From Candidatus Zixiibacteriota bacterium (GTDB lineage Bacteria > Zixibacteria > MSB-5A5 > SM1-73): a DNA stretch of 10,721 nucleotides. Positions within the stretch are counted from its first letter, which is position 1. Every line of letters begins with the position of its first letter. The notes beneath the pieces are model-generated. The model saw nothing but the letters and a program-made list of their open reading frames with translations, had not been told where the DNA came from and searched no databases. Shown here piece by piece: positions 1 through 6,940 of this stretch. The stretch lies in NCBI GenBank assembly GCA_023127875.1, contig JAGMFA010000070.1, positions 1-10,721 on the forward strand, given 5' to 3'. The position numbers and the translations under genes are program-made.

Positions 1-71
1 TTCAGATTGCAATCCCGACCGCCTCCGGTAACTAAAGAATTCCCCTTTTTCAGGGCTTTCACAAGAATTGC
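1..71. other. Left edge, no supportable gene
   Basis: The three forward frames stop by positions 31, 35 and 75, so at most the last few codons of an upstream gene could be here. The frame ending at 33-35 reads IAIPTASGN before its stop, which would pass as a protein tail, but nothing confirms it. No hairpin with a T tract is visible before the promoter at 72. Confidence 0.2.
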
Positions 72-99
72 TTGACAATCAAGAGGAAAGACTTATATT
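72..99 (+). promoter_or_regulatory. Candidate sigma70-type promoter
   Basis: A perfect TTGACA (72-77) is followed, after 16 bases, by TATATT (94-99), which matches TATAAT at five of six positions. Transcription would start near 106 and run rightward into the dockerin-type gene at 372, giving an unusually long leader of about 265 bases. Matching a consensus in AT-rich DNA is suggestive rather than proof, and the host's sigma factor preferences are unknown. Confidence 0.5.
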
Positions 100-279
100 C
101 AAAATAGTCTGATTGCGCAAAAGGCAAAAAGCCGTAATTTTTACTCTGCTCCATTTAGCTTTTGTCATCGTTTTGTTAGAAGAGATGAGATTGTTCTCGA
201 TCCTGTTAGGGTGGCGATAAAAACGGATATTTAAGTCTTTAGTCCGATCTAAATGAGACGATACACCTTTTAAGCGATG

Positions 280-361
280 GTTCGACTTTGCTCCCTTCGA
301 CTTCGCTCAGGGAGGGTGAGCAAAGTCGAACTGTCACCATCCTGAGTCTGTCGAAGGAAGG
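280..361. repeat. Palindromic repeat pair of the CTTCGAC..CTCAGG type
   Basis: Perfect 14-base arms GTTCGACTTTGCTC (280-293) and GAGCAAAGTCGAAC (318-331) flank an inner unit containing CTTCGACTTCGCTCAGG. A second unit in the opposite orientation, CATCCTGAGTCTGTCGAAGG, follows at 338-357. In RNA the first part would form a strong hairpin in the leader of the dockerin-type gene. The right end of the second unit runs straight into the gene's ribosome binding site (AGGAG, 359-363), so repeat DNA may supply part of the translation signal. A third diverged copy lies inside the gene at 535-562. Confidence 0.75.
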
Positions 362-371
362 AGTCACAAAA

Positions 372-1349
372 ATGCCGCCCAAAAGATCTGCTCGCGTTTT
401 GTGTATTGGTCTTCTTTTTGCTTTTGGTCTTTTTTCTTCTAACTTTGTGCAAGCACAGAACCCAACTCATAAACTTGATGGCATTGAACCGGGAGCTTAT
501 GACCATGCCAATGCTTTTGGCTCGTCTTCAAATCTTCCCTTTGACAAGCTCAGGATGGCGAGCGTCCAGACCGACGCCCGTCTGGGCGAAGTCGGGCCAC
601 AAAACGATACCGCTGACGTATCCATCATTTACGCCACCGCCTATCCGGGAAGCAAGGATTTTTTTGTAACTGTCAAACTGAAAAACCCAAAAAGCATAGC
701 CGGCTTCGATTTCGAAATCATCATCACTCCGCCGGAGTTAGCTGATTTTTCTACAGTGAGGGTATACGTTGATAGCATGGACACCTGTCCGGCACCACAG
801 GAGACCTGCTGGTATTTTTTTCCGATAAGAGAGTGCTTGGTTGAACCCGGTCCCTGGATAGAAGACTGGACTTTCTTTGAGGCTCACGGGGCACGCGGAG
901 ACACCACCCAACCTATGTGCGATACGGTCTGGATTCTTGGATTAGCCTTTACTGGAACTCCTATCCCTCCTCAGTCCAATTATGTTACCCTTTTTGAGTT
1001 TGGTGTGGACATTTCATGTGTGCCTGATTCTCTCACTAATAGAACTGTGACGTTTGATATCACCGGACACCTCTCTGATCCAGTGGGAAAGCTGGTGCCT
1101 TTCCGGGCTTATCCGGGCAAGCTGAACATTTGGTGGAGCGTTCCGGGAAACGCCAACAATGATAGTTTAGTGGATGTAGGCGATATTGTTTTTCTGATTA
1201 ACTATCTTTACAAGTATGGTCTTAAGCCATGTGTGATGGAGGCGGCAGATCCAAACGCTGATTGTCAGGTGGATTTAGGAGATGTGGTATATCTGACCAA
1301 TTTTCTTTTCCGGGAAGGTTCACCGCCTTTGCCCGGATGTGCCCATTGA
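372..1349 (+). CDS. Secreted protein with C-terminal dockerin type I-like repeats
   Basis: The product is a 325-residue exported protein of unknown specific role. The ATG at 372 is chosen because AGGAG (359-363) sits 8 bases upstream and a signal peptide begins at once: basic PPKRSAR, a hydrophobic core, then a likely cleavage after VQA near residue 28. Opening the frame at the TTG at 288 would translate a palindromic repeat and bury the signal peptide. The middle (about residues 75-245) looks like a cohesin or beta-sandwich region with several Cys residues, but I recognise no precise family. The last 70 residues hold two calcium-loop repeats, NANNDSLVDVGD and DPNADCQVDLGD. Both keep the oxygen ligands at loop positions 1, 3, 5 and 12, and each is followed by an INYLY or TNFLF helix. 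Such endings are frequent in surface proteins of Zixibacteria-like genomes. Residues 55-63 (LPFDKLRMA) are repeat-derived. Cellulosome membership is not implied. Confidence 0.85.
   Translation: MPPKRSARVLCIGLLFAFGLFSSNFVQAQNPTHKLDGIEPGAYDHANAFGSSSNLPFDKLRMASVQTDARLGEVGPQNDTADVSIIYATAYPGSKDFFVTVKLKNPKSIAGFDFEIIITPPELADFSTVRVYVDSMDTCPAPQETCWYFFPIRECLVEPGPWIEDWTFFEAHGARGDTTQPMCDTVWILGLAFTGTPIPPQSNYVTLFEFGVDISCVPDSLTNRTVTFDITGHLSDPVGKLVPFRAYPGKLNIWWSVPGNANNDSLVDVGDIVFLINYLYKYGLKPCVMEAADPNADCQVDLGDVVYLTNFLFREGSPPLPGCAH
535..562 (+). repeat. Dispersed repeat copy inside the coding sequence
   Basis: The stretch CCCTTTGACAAGCTCAGGAT resembles the widespread CTTCGACAAGCTCAGGAT repeat and matches the reverse complement of the unit at 338-361 at roughly 21 of 27 positions. 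It stays in frame and encodes LPFDKLRMAS, just after the mature N-terminus of the secreted protein, where an insertion would be tolerated. Confidence 0.65.
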
Positions 1350-1386
1350 AAATCCCGCCAGAGGTGGTGAGTGAAGTGGGATTTTT
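1350..1386 (+). terminator. Possible intrinsic terminator of the dockerin-type gene
   Basis: AAATCCC (1350-1356) can pair with GGGATTT (1378-1384), with a T run at 1382-1386, starting directly after the stop codon. The loop of 21 bases is long, with only weak inner pairing (CGCC with GGTG). Position and T tract favour a terminator; the loop size lowers confidence. It could also be a decayed copy of a palindromic repeat. Confidence 0.4.
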
Positions 1387-1983
1387 AAGTTTTCCTCACC
1401 CTTCCTCGGAAGAAATCTGTTTTTCCTATGAAGCATTGAGAACGAATCCAAGGGGACTGTTGAAAAACTGCCTTACATGCTTTCCCAGACGAGACACCGT
1501 ACGGGTGGGGTCTCTGTAATCGGCAGAAAAGATTATCGTATGGATCCCGCAGAGGTATCCTACTACTGCCAGAATGTTGGCATGGCAAGAAGGAATGACT
1601 GAGCATAAGCTTTAAGGTTAAATTAACCAAGACTTAGGTATAACAAGTTTCCCCCAAAAACCAACTGCTTCATTTATCGAGCCTTGAATTTGCCTGAAGA
1701 ATCAGATTACTACAAGTTTCTGTTAAAATAAGACGTTCTATTTTTTGTTTATCTGATTTGTCCATAAGACCTGGTGATTGAATTTTTCCGGACTCAATAA
1801 ATTATGCCCTCATGACGAAAGACTCTTTCTCCTCCTCTTCGTTTACTCCATCTCATGAGACCAGATGAGACCTCACCCTTCTTTTTCCCTCCCCGTATGA
1901 TGAAGAACAAAAAAGCCAAGTAGAAGAATTTACAAAATTTTCCTTTCAAACTCTCTTAATCAATTTATATTTATTAAGTTCGG
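1387..1983. other. Spacer without a supportable gene
   Basis: No frame has both a start with a ribosome site and protein-like composition. Seen here are a partial hairpin around GAGAC (1491-1495) and GTCTC (1510-1514), a small TGCCA/TGGCA hairpin (1567-1571 and 1578-1582), and two copies of ATGAGACC ten bases apart (1855-1862 and 1865-1872). The last 60 bases are AT-rich and probably carry the promoter of the next gene, but no convincing -35/-10 pair stands out. Confidence 0.5.
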
Positions 1984-3210
1984 ATGAAAGACAAAACTTT
2001 TCAAAAAACTTCAGGCGATTTTGATCAGAGTAAAAGAATGGTTGCGCTTTACTCCGATATCGGGAGGGGTCATCCCAGCTACTTAGATAGCTTGATCTAC
2101 CTGCTAAAGAAAAGACACCCACATTTGGTTTGCCGAACGGTTTTTAAGGAAAGCAAAGGTCTGTCGCTTCTTTCCTGGAAATTTGTATCTTGGCTTTATA
2201 GCATCAGTGGAAAAGGTGGGCTTCAAACAAGGTTTTACAACTTAATCCGCAGAAGATCACAAAAAGGCTCAAAAGATTCGCTGGTGACAAAAATCTTGGG
2301 GCGCGACTTAAAGCGGGCATACGAAAACTTCCAGGGAATTTGTCTGGTGGATCATCCCTTAATTGCCAGATCGTTGGTAAACGTCTGTCGAGTCTGGTAT
2401 GTGCATGGGGAGATCGCCGCCCCGGCAGAGTGTGCCATAAAAGGAGTGGAGAGGATACTGGTTCCTCTAAATGAAACCAAAGAGAAGCTGATTGCCCAAG
2501 GAGCAGAAGAAGAAGCGGTGATGCTCTGCGGATTGATGATTGAACCGCCTCTGGTGGAGGATGCAGAGGAAGTTTATAAAAAGAGATTAAAAAGAATAAG
2601 CAATTCCGATCTGCCTTTAACCGTTGGTTTTTTCACCTCCGGAGCTTATCCTAAGGAGCATATGGAAAAGATAATGCTGGGTGCTTTTTCAGTTATTCAA
2701 AAGAAGATGAAAGCTGTCATCTTCTGTGGGACAAATCTCTATAAGTTTAAATGGATGAAAAATAAAGCAAGAAGCTGGGGAGCAAAGATGGTTGAAGATA
2801 GAGAAGAAATATCTCTTCAAAATGAGGAGTTCGATCTGATGCTGGTGACCAGACATACCAGACAGGAAGATACTCAAAGAGCCGTCCAGCTTATCCCCCA
2901 TCTGGATGTTTTTGTGGCGGCTTCCCACGAAAGAACCAACTGGGCAGTCGGTCTAGGCTTGCCCATGTTTGTTCTTTTTCCTTTAATCGGGACCTTCGCT
3001 TCCCAGAATTTTGACTTTGCCCAAAGACAGAAAGTGGTTTATTCTTTAGACTCAATGGAGAAAGCCAAAAATCTGGGAGAGATTTTGTCTAAGTTAAAGA
3101 AAACTGGTCAATTGCGCCAGATGGCACAAAATGGCTTCGGAGTGCACAGCATAATCGGCATAGATACGGCGGTGTTTTATTTTACCAGAAAATTCGCTCA
3201 GGCAACTTGA
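1984..3210 (+). CDS. GT-B fold glycosyltransferase-like protein (MurG/UgtP-like)
   Basis: The product is a 408-residue protein resembling the family 28 group (MurG, diacylglycerol glucosyltransferases). Near the N-terminus, YSDIGRGHPSYLDSL (about residues 23-37) matches the G-x-GH loop that opens the acceptor domain in this group. Residues 160-186 (VPLNETKEKLIAQGAEE..) resemble the inter-domain stretch where these enzymes read VP-x-E..K..L...G. TVGFFTSGAYPKE (from about residue 213) would be the first strand of the donor domain. ASHERTNWAVGLGLPMFVLFP followed by Q-N-F (about residues 310-340) resembles the nucleotide-sugar binding segment. No signal peptide or membrane helix is evident, so a cytoplasmic or membrane-associated enzyme is likely. 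Donor and acceptor cannot be named. The ATG at 1984 lacks a clear ribosome site; Met19 at 2038 is an alternative just before the first strand. The gene appears to be transcribed alone. Confidence 0.65.
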   Translation: MKDKTFQKTSGDFDQSKRMVALYSDIGRGHPSYLDSLIYLLKKRHPHLVCRTVFKESKGLSLLSWKFVSWLYSISGKGGLQTRFYNLIRRRSQKGSKDSLVTKILGRDLKRAYENFQGICLVDHPLIARSLVNVCRVWYVHGEIAAPAECAIKGVERILVPLNETKEKLIAQGAEEEAVMLCGLMIEPPLVEDAEEVYKKRLKRISNSDLPLTVGFFTSGAYPKEHMEKIMLGAFSVIQKKMKAVIFCGTNLYKFKWMKNKARSWGAKMVEDREEISLQNEEFDLMLVTRHTRQEDTQRAVQLIPHLDVFVAASHERTNWAVGLGLPMFVLFPLIGTFASQNFDFAQRQKVVYSLDSMEKAKNLGEILSKLKKTGQLRQMAQNGFGVHSIIGIDTAVFYFTRKFAQAT

Positions 3211-3235
3211 AACCTTATTAAAGGTGGTAAAGACT

Positions 3236-3295
3236 ATGATATTTCGATGTCGGCACCGGACTTACTGGCGTTACTGGGGTTTCTGGCGTTTCTGA
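3236..3295 (+). CDS. Speculative 19-residue Trp/Arg-rich micro-ORF
   Basis: AAGGTGG (3221-3227) lies 8 bases before an ATG at 3236, a better ribosome site than that of the preceding gene. The frame encodes MIFRCRHRTYWRYWGFWRF and then stops: three Trp, five Arg and four other aromatic residues in 19 positions. It starts 25 bases after the glycosyltransferase stop. Possible readings are a leader peptide, a cationic membrane-active peptide, or chance coding across a 9-base tandem repeat. The +2 frame of the same DNA also encodes a hydrophobic 26-residue peptide from the ATG at 3247 but without a ribosome site. I recognise no family. Confidence 0.25.
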   Translation: MIFRCRHRTYWRYWGFWRF

Positions 3296-3297
3296 TG
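3262..3297 (+). repeat. Four degenerate 9-base tandem repeats
   Basis: The units are TTACTGGCG, TTACTGGGG, TTTCTGGCG and TTTCTGATG, end to end. The period is a multiple of three, so every forward frame stays regular. They read as YWR/YWG/FWR in the micro-ORF frame and as LLA/LLG/FLA/FLM in another. Replication slippage is the simplest origin. Confidence 0.7.
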
Positions 3298-3592
3298 TCC
3301 ATTTTGAAAAATTTTCATCATCTGTAATCATATCCTCAACCTTAACCTCTTTTTAACCAGAGGGATAGGTGTATTCGTTCATAAGGTGGTAGTGTTGAGA
3401 AGGGCAATCGAAGAAATTTGATTTTTTGAATATGAACCTTGTTTCGTCTCATATAACTCTCCCTGATAACAGGTGGGCTATCTGGATCACCATCAAAATC
3501 GTAGTGAAATTGCTTTTGGGGGAAGTTAAGACTTTCCGCTGGAGGACCTTTTGAGCCGCTCTAATTTCTTGTTCGTCACGGATGCCCTTCAG
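3298..3592. other. Spacer without a supportable gene
   Basis: Short frames exist on both strands. A 40-codon frame from the ATG at 3432 has no ribosome site, and a roughly 67-codon open stretch on the minus strand (about 3350-3555) has no start until late and no recognisable domain. Nothing here is annotated as a gene. Confidence 0.5.
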
Positions 3593-3716
3593 GGTGAATC
3601 CTCGTCCGTACGTGATGGAGATATAAATGGTAACGGATTCATCCTGCCCTTCGGTCCTGAGACCTCAGGGTCGAAGGAAACGGATTCACCGTGAACGGAC
3701 GAGGGCGTCCGTTACC
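3593..3716. repeat. Compound inverted-repeat cluster with a strong hairpin
   Basis: The core is CCTTCGGTCCTGAG (3648-3661) and CTCAGGGTCGAAGG (3664-3677), which pair along all 14 positions in RNA if two G-U pairs are allowed, with a 2-base loop. Around it GGTAACGGA (3629-3637) is inverted against TCCGTTACC (3708-3716). GGTGAATCC (3593-3601) matches GGATTCACC (3682-3690), and CCTCGTCCGT (3600-3609) matches ACGGACGAGG (3695-3704), but the last two pairs appear in shuffled order, as if several repeat units were inserted or rearranged. The core belongs to the same CTTCGAC..CTCAGG family as the repeats at 280-361. Confidence 0.7.
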
Positions 3717-3766
3717 AACGAGGAATAGTATACTCAATTTACCTGAGACGCCCGTGTTAAAAACTA

Positions 3767-3795
3767 TTGCTTTCAAACTCTTGAATATTTATATT
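3767..3795 (+). promoter_or_regulatory. Candidate promoter of the Argonaute operon
   Basis: TTGCTT (3767-3772) and TATATT (3790-3795) are separated by exactly 17 bases. The -10 matches five of six consensus positions; the -35 matches only TTG. Transcription would begin near 3802 and leave a leader of about 85 bases before the first gene at 3886. No obvious operator palindrome overlaps it. Confidence 0.35.
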
Positions 3796-3885
3796 AAAAG
3801 GGACTAGGCACCAAGAGGGAGATCGTTTTGGTAGGGGAGTAATTATCAGCCCCATTATGTGCTTTAACCAGGCTTTTGGTGGATT

Positions 3886-5178
3886 ATGCTTAAGAGACCG
3901 ATAACAACACAGTTGGAAGAAGAAGGGCGTCTCGCAGTTCATAAAATCGTCAACCAGATGAATTGTCAATATCGCAGACACGAGCCCGACAACGCAGGCA
4001 TTGATGGGGAAATCCAACTTGTATATAGAACGATTATAACTGGGAAGCTACTAAAGCATCAGGTCAAGGCCGGTAAGAGTTATATTTCGTCAGAGAATAG
4101 AATCATAAGGCTGAGAGTGGAGAAAAAGTATCTCGAGCTATGGAATGAAATGAACGTACCAGTGCTTCTTTTCTTTTATCACCCGGATCTCAAGCAGGTG
4201 TTCTGGAAAAGCGTTCAAGATTACCTAAGAGCTAACCCTAGTTTGCTCAGGCAACAAAAAGACACAATCCTTATTCCCTTGGATAAAGAAACCGATCTGT
4301 TTTCACCAGATAGCTATGATAGTATGTTGCTGGTCGCCAGAGGCGAATTCGACTACGAGAATCCAATTTATTCGGAGAAGACCGGAGAGTTAATATTAAC
4401 GAACTGGTTTCCGGTACTGGGATTCCCGAAATTTGTGTACAAGGCGCCAACCGAATATCGTACAAAAGGAGAAATCACGCAGAACCTCACAGGATATTAT
4501 GCCTTCATTTTGAAAGAAGGAGCCATATATTCTTTCTCGGATCTCGGCGACTCTGAACGGGAACTTTCTAACATGTGCGACGCCCAGAACGTAACTGTGT
4601 CGCATACAAGTGACATACTACAAACATCGGAGAAGTTCTTTGTGGAGTTGTTAAACTCTGTCTTATATATTAATGCAATTCAGAATGGCTTGGCCCCGGA
4701 GAAGGAAAGATTCTATTTCCCCCCGCAAATACTCCAAGATGTCAGCAAGAACACGTTTAAGTTTAGTTCCCTAACTGGGATGCAAGTTAGCCGACAGAAG
4801 ATCTACATCCGAGGCGGCGGCAGAGAATACCAGCACCAGGCCGTGAAACTCAAATTCCAAGAGTTGGGACCCCGCTGGTTTCTCGAGATCGAACCTGATT
4901 TTTACTTCACTTATCCGAATCGTTGGTATAAGTCACGAAAGGAAATCGGAATCCGAATAACGAAGCAAAAGGCGAGCATGTACAATGATGAGTACCTATA
5001 TCTGTTGCATTTTTGGAAGCAGTTCCTGTCCAAGAACTCCGACAACATAATCCTACCTTGTGACAGTATGCCCAACGCGCAAACGGTTATTGTTGATGCA
5101 AAGAACCTATGTGCGACCTCCAACTTTAAGCTATTAAACGACTATCACGGACCACGAACACGGGAGGAACATACGTGA
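3886..5178 (+). CDS. DREN-APAZ effector: DUF4365 nuclease with C-terminal APAZ-like region
   Basis: The 430-residue protein is the probable toxic effector of a short-Argonaute defence system. Residues 1-125 fit the DUF4365 family, a PD-(D/E)XK-type nuclease now also called DREN. An early Glu-rich helix (QLEEEGR) is followed by NAGIDGEIQL with the putative metal-binding Asp40, then HQVKAGKSY with Gln59 and the catalytic-type Lys61, and then strands ending VPVLLFFYHPD. This is the D..QxK arrangement of the fold, so the nuclease looks intact. From about residue 150 to the end there is no other known domain by eye; position, length and partner indicate the APAZ region that replaces the N/PAZ half of long Argonautes and binds the short Argonaute. 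In characterised SPARDA complexes, target recognition releases nonspecific DNA and RNA cleavage. The ATG at 3886 follows GGTGG (3878-3882) at a rather short 3-base spacing, which suggests modest translation. The gene overlaps the Argonaute gene by 4 bases. Confidence 0.8.
   Translation: MLKRPITTQLEEEGRLAVHKIVNQMNCQYRRHEPDNAGIDGEIQLVYRTIITGKLLKHQVKAGKSYISSENRIIRLRVEKKYLELWNEMNVPVLLFFYHPDLKQVFWKSVQDYLRANPSLLRQQKDTILIPLDKETDLFSPDSYDSMLLVARGEFDYENPIYSEKTGELILTNWFPVLGFPKFVYKAPTEYRTKGEITQNLTGYYAFILKEGAIYSFSDLGDSERELSNMCDAQNVTVSHTSDILQTSEKFFVELLNSVLYINAIQNGLAPEKERFYFPPQILQDVSKNTFKFSSLTGMQVSRQKIYIRGGGREYQHQAVKLKFQELGPRWFLEIEPDFYFTYPNRWYKSRKEIGIRITKQKASMYNDEYLYLLHFWKQFLSKNSDNIILPCDSMPNAQTVIVDAKNLCATSNFKLLNDYHGPRTREEHT
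5162..5167 (+). promoter_or_regulatory. Ribosome binding site fixing the GTG start of the Argonaute
   Basis: GGGAGG lies 7 bases before the GTG at 5175, inside the end of the upstream gene. Together with the GTGA start/stop overlap it supports translational coupling and near-equal amounts of the two partners, as expected for a heterodimer. Confidence 0.75.
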
Positions 5179-6692
5179 GAATCGAAAGGCTTCCTGAACC
5201 GGAATTATTGGCGAAAGGACCTCCTGCAACTTTCTGCAAGACAGCTTTACTCGACGGGCCTTATAGCGCGCTCCAGCAAACACATAAGGAGCAGATCACT
5301 GTTGGAATCGTAGGTTTGAAGTCGCTAGTGGAGAAAACCAAAGATTGGATTGATCTCTGTAATGATTTCGTGGAGAGCAGAGCCTCAAAGAGTAAAGGAA
5401 ATGGTGGAGGAGGAGCCATTAACAAAGATTTGTTTCCCGATTTTCCGGGTACGCCGATAGCCTTTCAGTGCAAAATAGTAACTGACGATTCCTACATACA
5501 ACCCATAATACTTTCCGAGTGCCGAGGATTGGATAAACGCAGAAAATTTAAGTACATCGAAGAACTTCTTTCGATTTTCGAGTCGAAGATCAAATCCCTT
5601 CTTGACATAAATGAAAAGAAACCAGACGTTATTTTGTGTATTCTGTCTGATGAAATGTATGAGACATGCCACGTAGTTGGCGATTATCACAAGAAAATCA
5701 AAAAGCGAAAATTAGTTGATAGATTCCAACTTAATTTGTTTCAGGATTTCGATTCTTTTCAAGAAACAGGTGTATACGCCGAGGAATCCAAACCTTTCTT
5801 TCGGAATTTCCGAAGTGCTTTAAAGAAAATCGTTATGAATCCCCAGATCGGTGTTCCGGTCCAGATAGTCAGGGAGCATACTATTGACCCTGATGATATA
5901 ACCACACAAAATGCAGCTACAAAAGCCTGGAATTTCTGCACGGGCGTCTTCTACAAATCAGGTCACCTTCCATGGGTGCTAAGAGATTTGGACGGAGCAA
6001 CTTGTTTCATGGGGATAAGCTTCTACCATAAAAAAAGCCATTACGCAGATGATGTTTTTACCTCGATGGCACATCTCTTTTCGAATGATTTCGAAGGCCT
6101 AATTCTTAAAGGTGACAAAGTGGATTTCGACGAAGCCCTACGGAGCCCACGCCTCGATTATGACAAAGCACAGAGACTCCTTAAGAGGAGTCTAAGTGAA
6201 TACATAAAGATTAGAGGTACGAAGCCTAAACGGTTGGTTATACATAAGACTTCGTTGTTTAACGAGGAAGAGATCAAGGGGTTTTCTGAAGTCTTGGAAC
6301 AAGCTCACATTGCTTACGACTTGGTTACTTCAGCCAAAGCGTCTCTAAAGCTAGTGAGGCATGGCAAATATCCAGTGCCTCGTGGTACTTTTATCAGTCT
6401 TGATGAGAATACGTATTTTCTGTACACTAAAGGTTACGTGCCAGAACTAAGAACTTATCCCGGGGTACATATCCCTGCCCCTTTTCGTGTGATCAGGTGG
6501 AGGGGCGACTCTTCAGTTAAGGAGGTGTGTAAAGAGATTTCAGCCTTAACGAAGCTCAATTGGAATACTGCGGATTTCTGCTGCGGTTTGCCTATTACCA
6601 TCGGGTTTGCTAAAAACGTTGGGCAGATTCTCCGGGAATTTGACGAAAACGATCCTTTTGAACCACAGAGAAGCTACAGGTTCTATATGTAA
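5175..6692 (+). CDS. Short prokaryotic Argonaute (MID-PIWI), slicer-inactive
   Basis: The 505-residue length is that of short pAgos, which have only MID and PIWI domains. The MID part covers roughly residues 20-230; it contains a glycine run (GNGGGG, 75-80) before LFPDFPG, and YHKKIKKRK (171-179), a basic patch where the guide 5' phosphate could bind. PIWI hallmarks follow: FMGISFYHKKS (278-288), TSMAHLFSNDFEGLILKG (296-313), RLVIHKTSLFNEEE (353-366), and the C-terminal LNWNTADFCCGLPITIGFAK (461-480). The catalytic tetrad is absent: Ser282 stands where the first Asp would be (GIS for GID), HKTS replaces the RDG-type third site, and no acidic or His residue fills the last site. Short pAgos of this kind bind a small guide RNA, recognise complementary DNA, and pass the signal to a partner. 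Here the partner is the DREN-APAZ protein encoded upstream. The start is GTG. Plasmids and phages are the likely targets, by analogy only. Confidence 0.87.
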   Translation: MRIERLPEPELLAKGPPATFCKTALLDGPYSALQQTHKEQITVGIVGLKSLVEKTKDWIDLCNDFVESRASKSKGNGGGGAINKDLFPDFPGTPIAFQCKIVTDDSYIQPIILSECRGLDKRRKFKYIEELLSIFESKIKSLLDINEKKPDVILCILSDEMYETCHVVGDYHKKIKKRKLVDRFQLNLFQDFDSFQETGVYAEESKPFFRNFRSALKKIVMNPQIGVPVQIVREHTIDPDDITTQNAATKAWNFCTGVFYKSGHLPWVLRDLDGATCFMGISFYHKKSHYADDVFTSMAHLFSNDFEGLILKGDKVDFDEALRSPRLDYDKAQRLLKRSLSEYIKIRGTKPKRLVIHKTSLFNEEEIKGFSEVLEQAHIAYDLVTSAKASLKLVRHGKYPVPRGTFISLDENTYFLYTKGYVPELRTYPGVHIPAPFRVIRWRGDSSVKEVCKEISALTKLNWNTADFCCGLPITIGFAKNVGQILREFDENDPFEPQRSYRFYM

Positions 6693-6940
6693 AGTGGAAA
6701 GTCTTCTCTCGGAAGGATGCGATTCATCCGTCCCGCGGACTATCTCATCACAGATATTAGTCGGGTAGCTTCACAACCCAACCTAGAGATCTTTTCGATG
6801 TGAATATAGACGAAATAGTAAATTCAAAGATTTTCTTTAGTACACCTCCATAGCTAACCGAAGTTAATACAAACAACAAAACAATGTAGTTAATAGGTGT
6901 TTCATCTTAATTTACTCCCCTTCATCTTCTTTTCTGAATC
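6693..6940. other. Spacer behind the Argonaute operon
   Basis: Two small adjacent hairpins lie at 6715-6729 (GGATG/CATCC) and 6730-6740 (GTCC/GGAC), without a T tract, so a true terminator is not clear. Further right, AGTTAATA is repeated at 6862-6869 and 6888-6895, inside a short ACACCT/AGGTGT inverted pair (6842-6847 and 6895-6900). The composition becomes strongly AT-rich. No gene is seen. Confidence 0.4.

Noticed and set aside
107..279. Possible riboswitch in the long leader of the dockerin-type gene
   Set aside because: Only tiny stems such as GGC/GCC and GAGA/TCTC are visible, and no known riboswitch core was recognised.
288..371. Extending the dockerin-type gene upstream to the TTG at 288
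   Set aside because: The extension translates a palindromic repeat and would hide a well-formed signal peptide that begins right after a good ribosome site at 359-363.
1385..1630. Minus-strand frame of 81 codons in the first large spacer
   Set aside because: There is no ribosome site, the composition is not protein-like and it overlaps hairpin-forming repeat-like DNA.
1855..1872. Two ATGAGACC copies ten bases apart, with near matches at 253-260 and, inverted, at 3445-3452
   Set aside because: Eight-base matches at unrelated positions are expected by chance and no promoter context links them.
3350..3555. Minus-strand open stretch of about 67 codons containing a DFDGDPD segment
   Set aside because: It resembles a calcium-loop fragment, but it has no early start codon, no ribosome site and no domain context, so a gene remnant cannot be supported.
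6842..6900. Attachment site or operator at the ACACCT/AGGTGT pair with AGTTAATA direct repeats
   Set aside because: The arms are only 6 bases, the DNA is AT-rich, and no matching copy was seen on the other side of the Argonaute operon.
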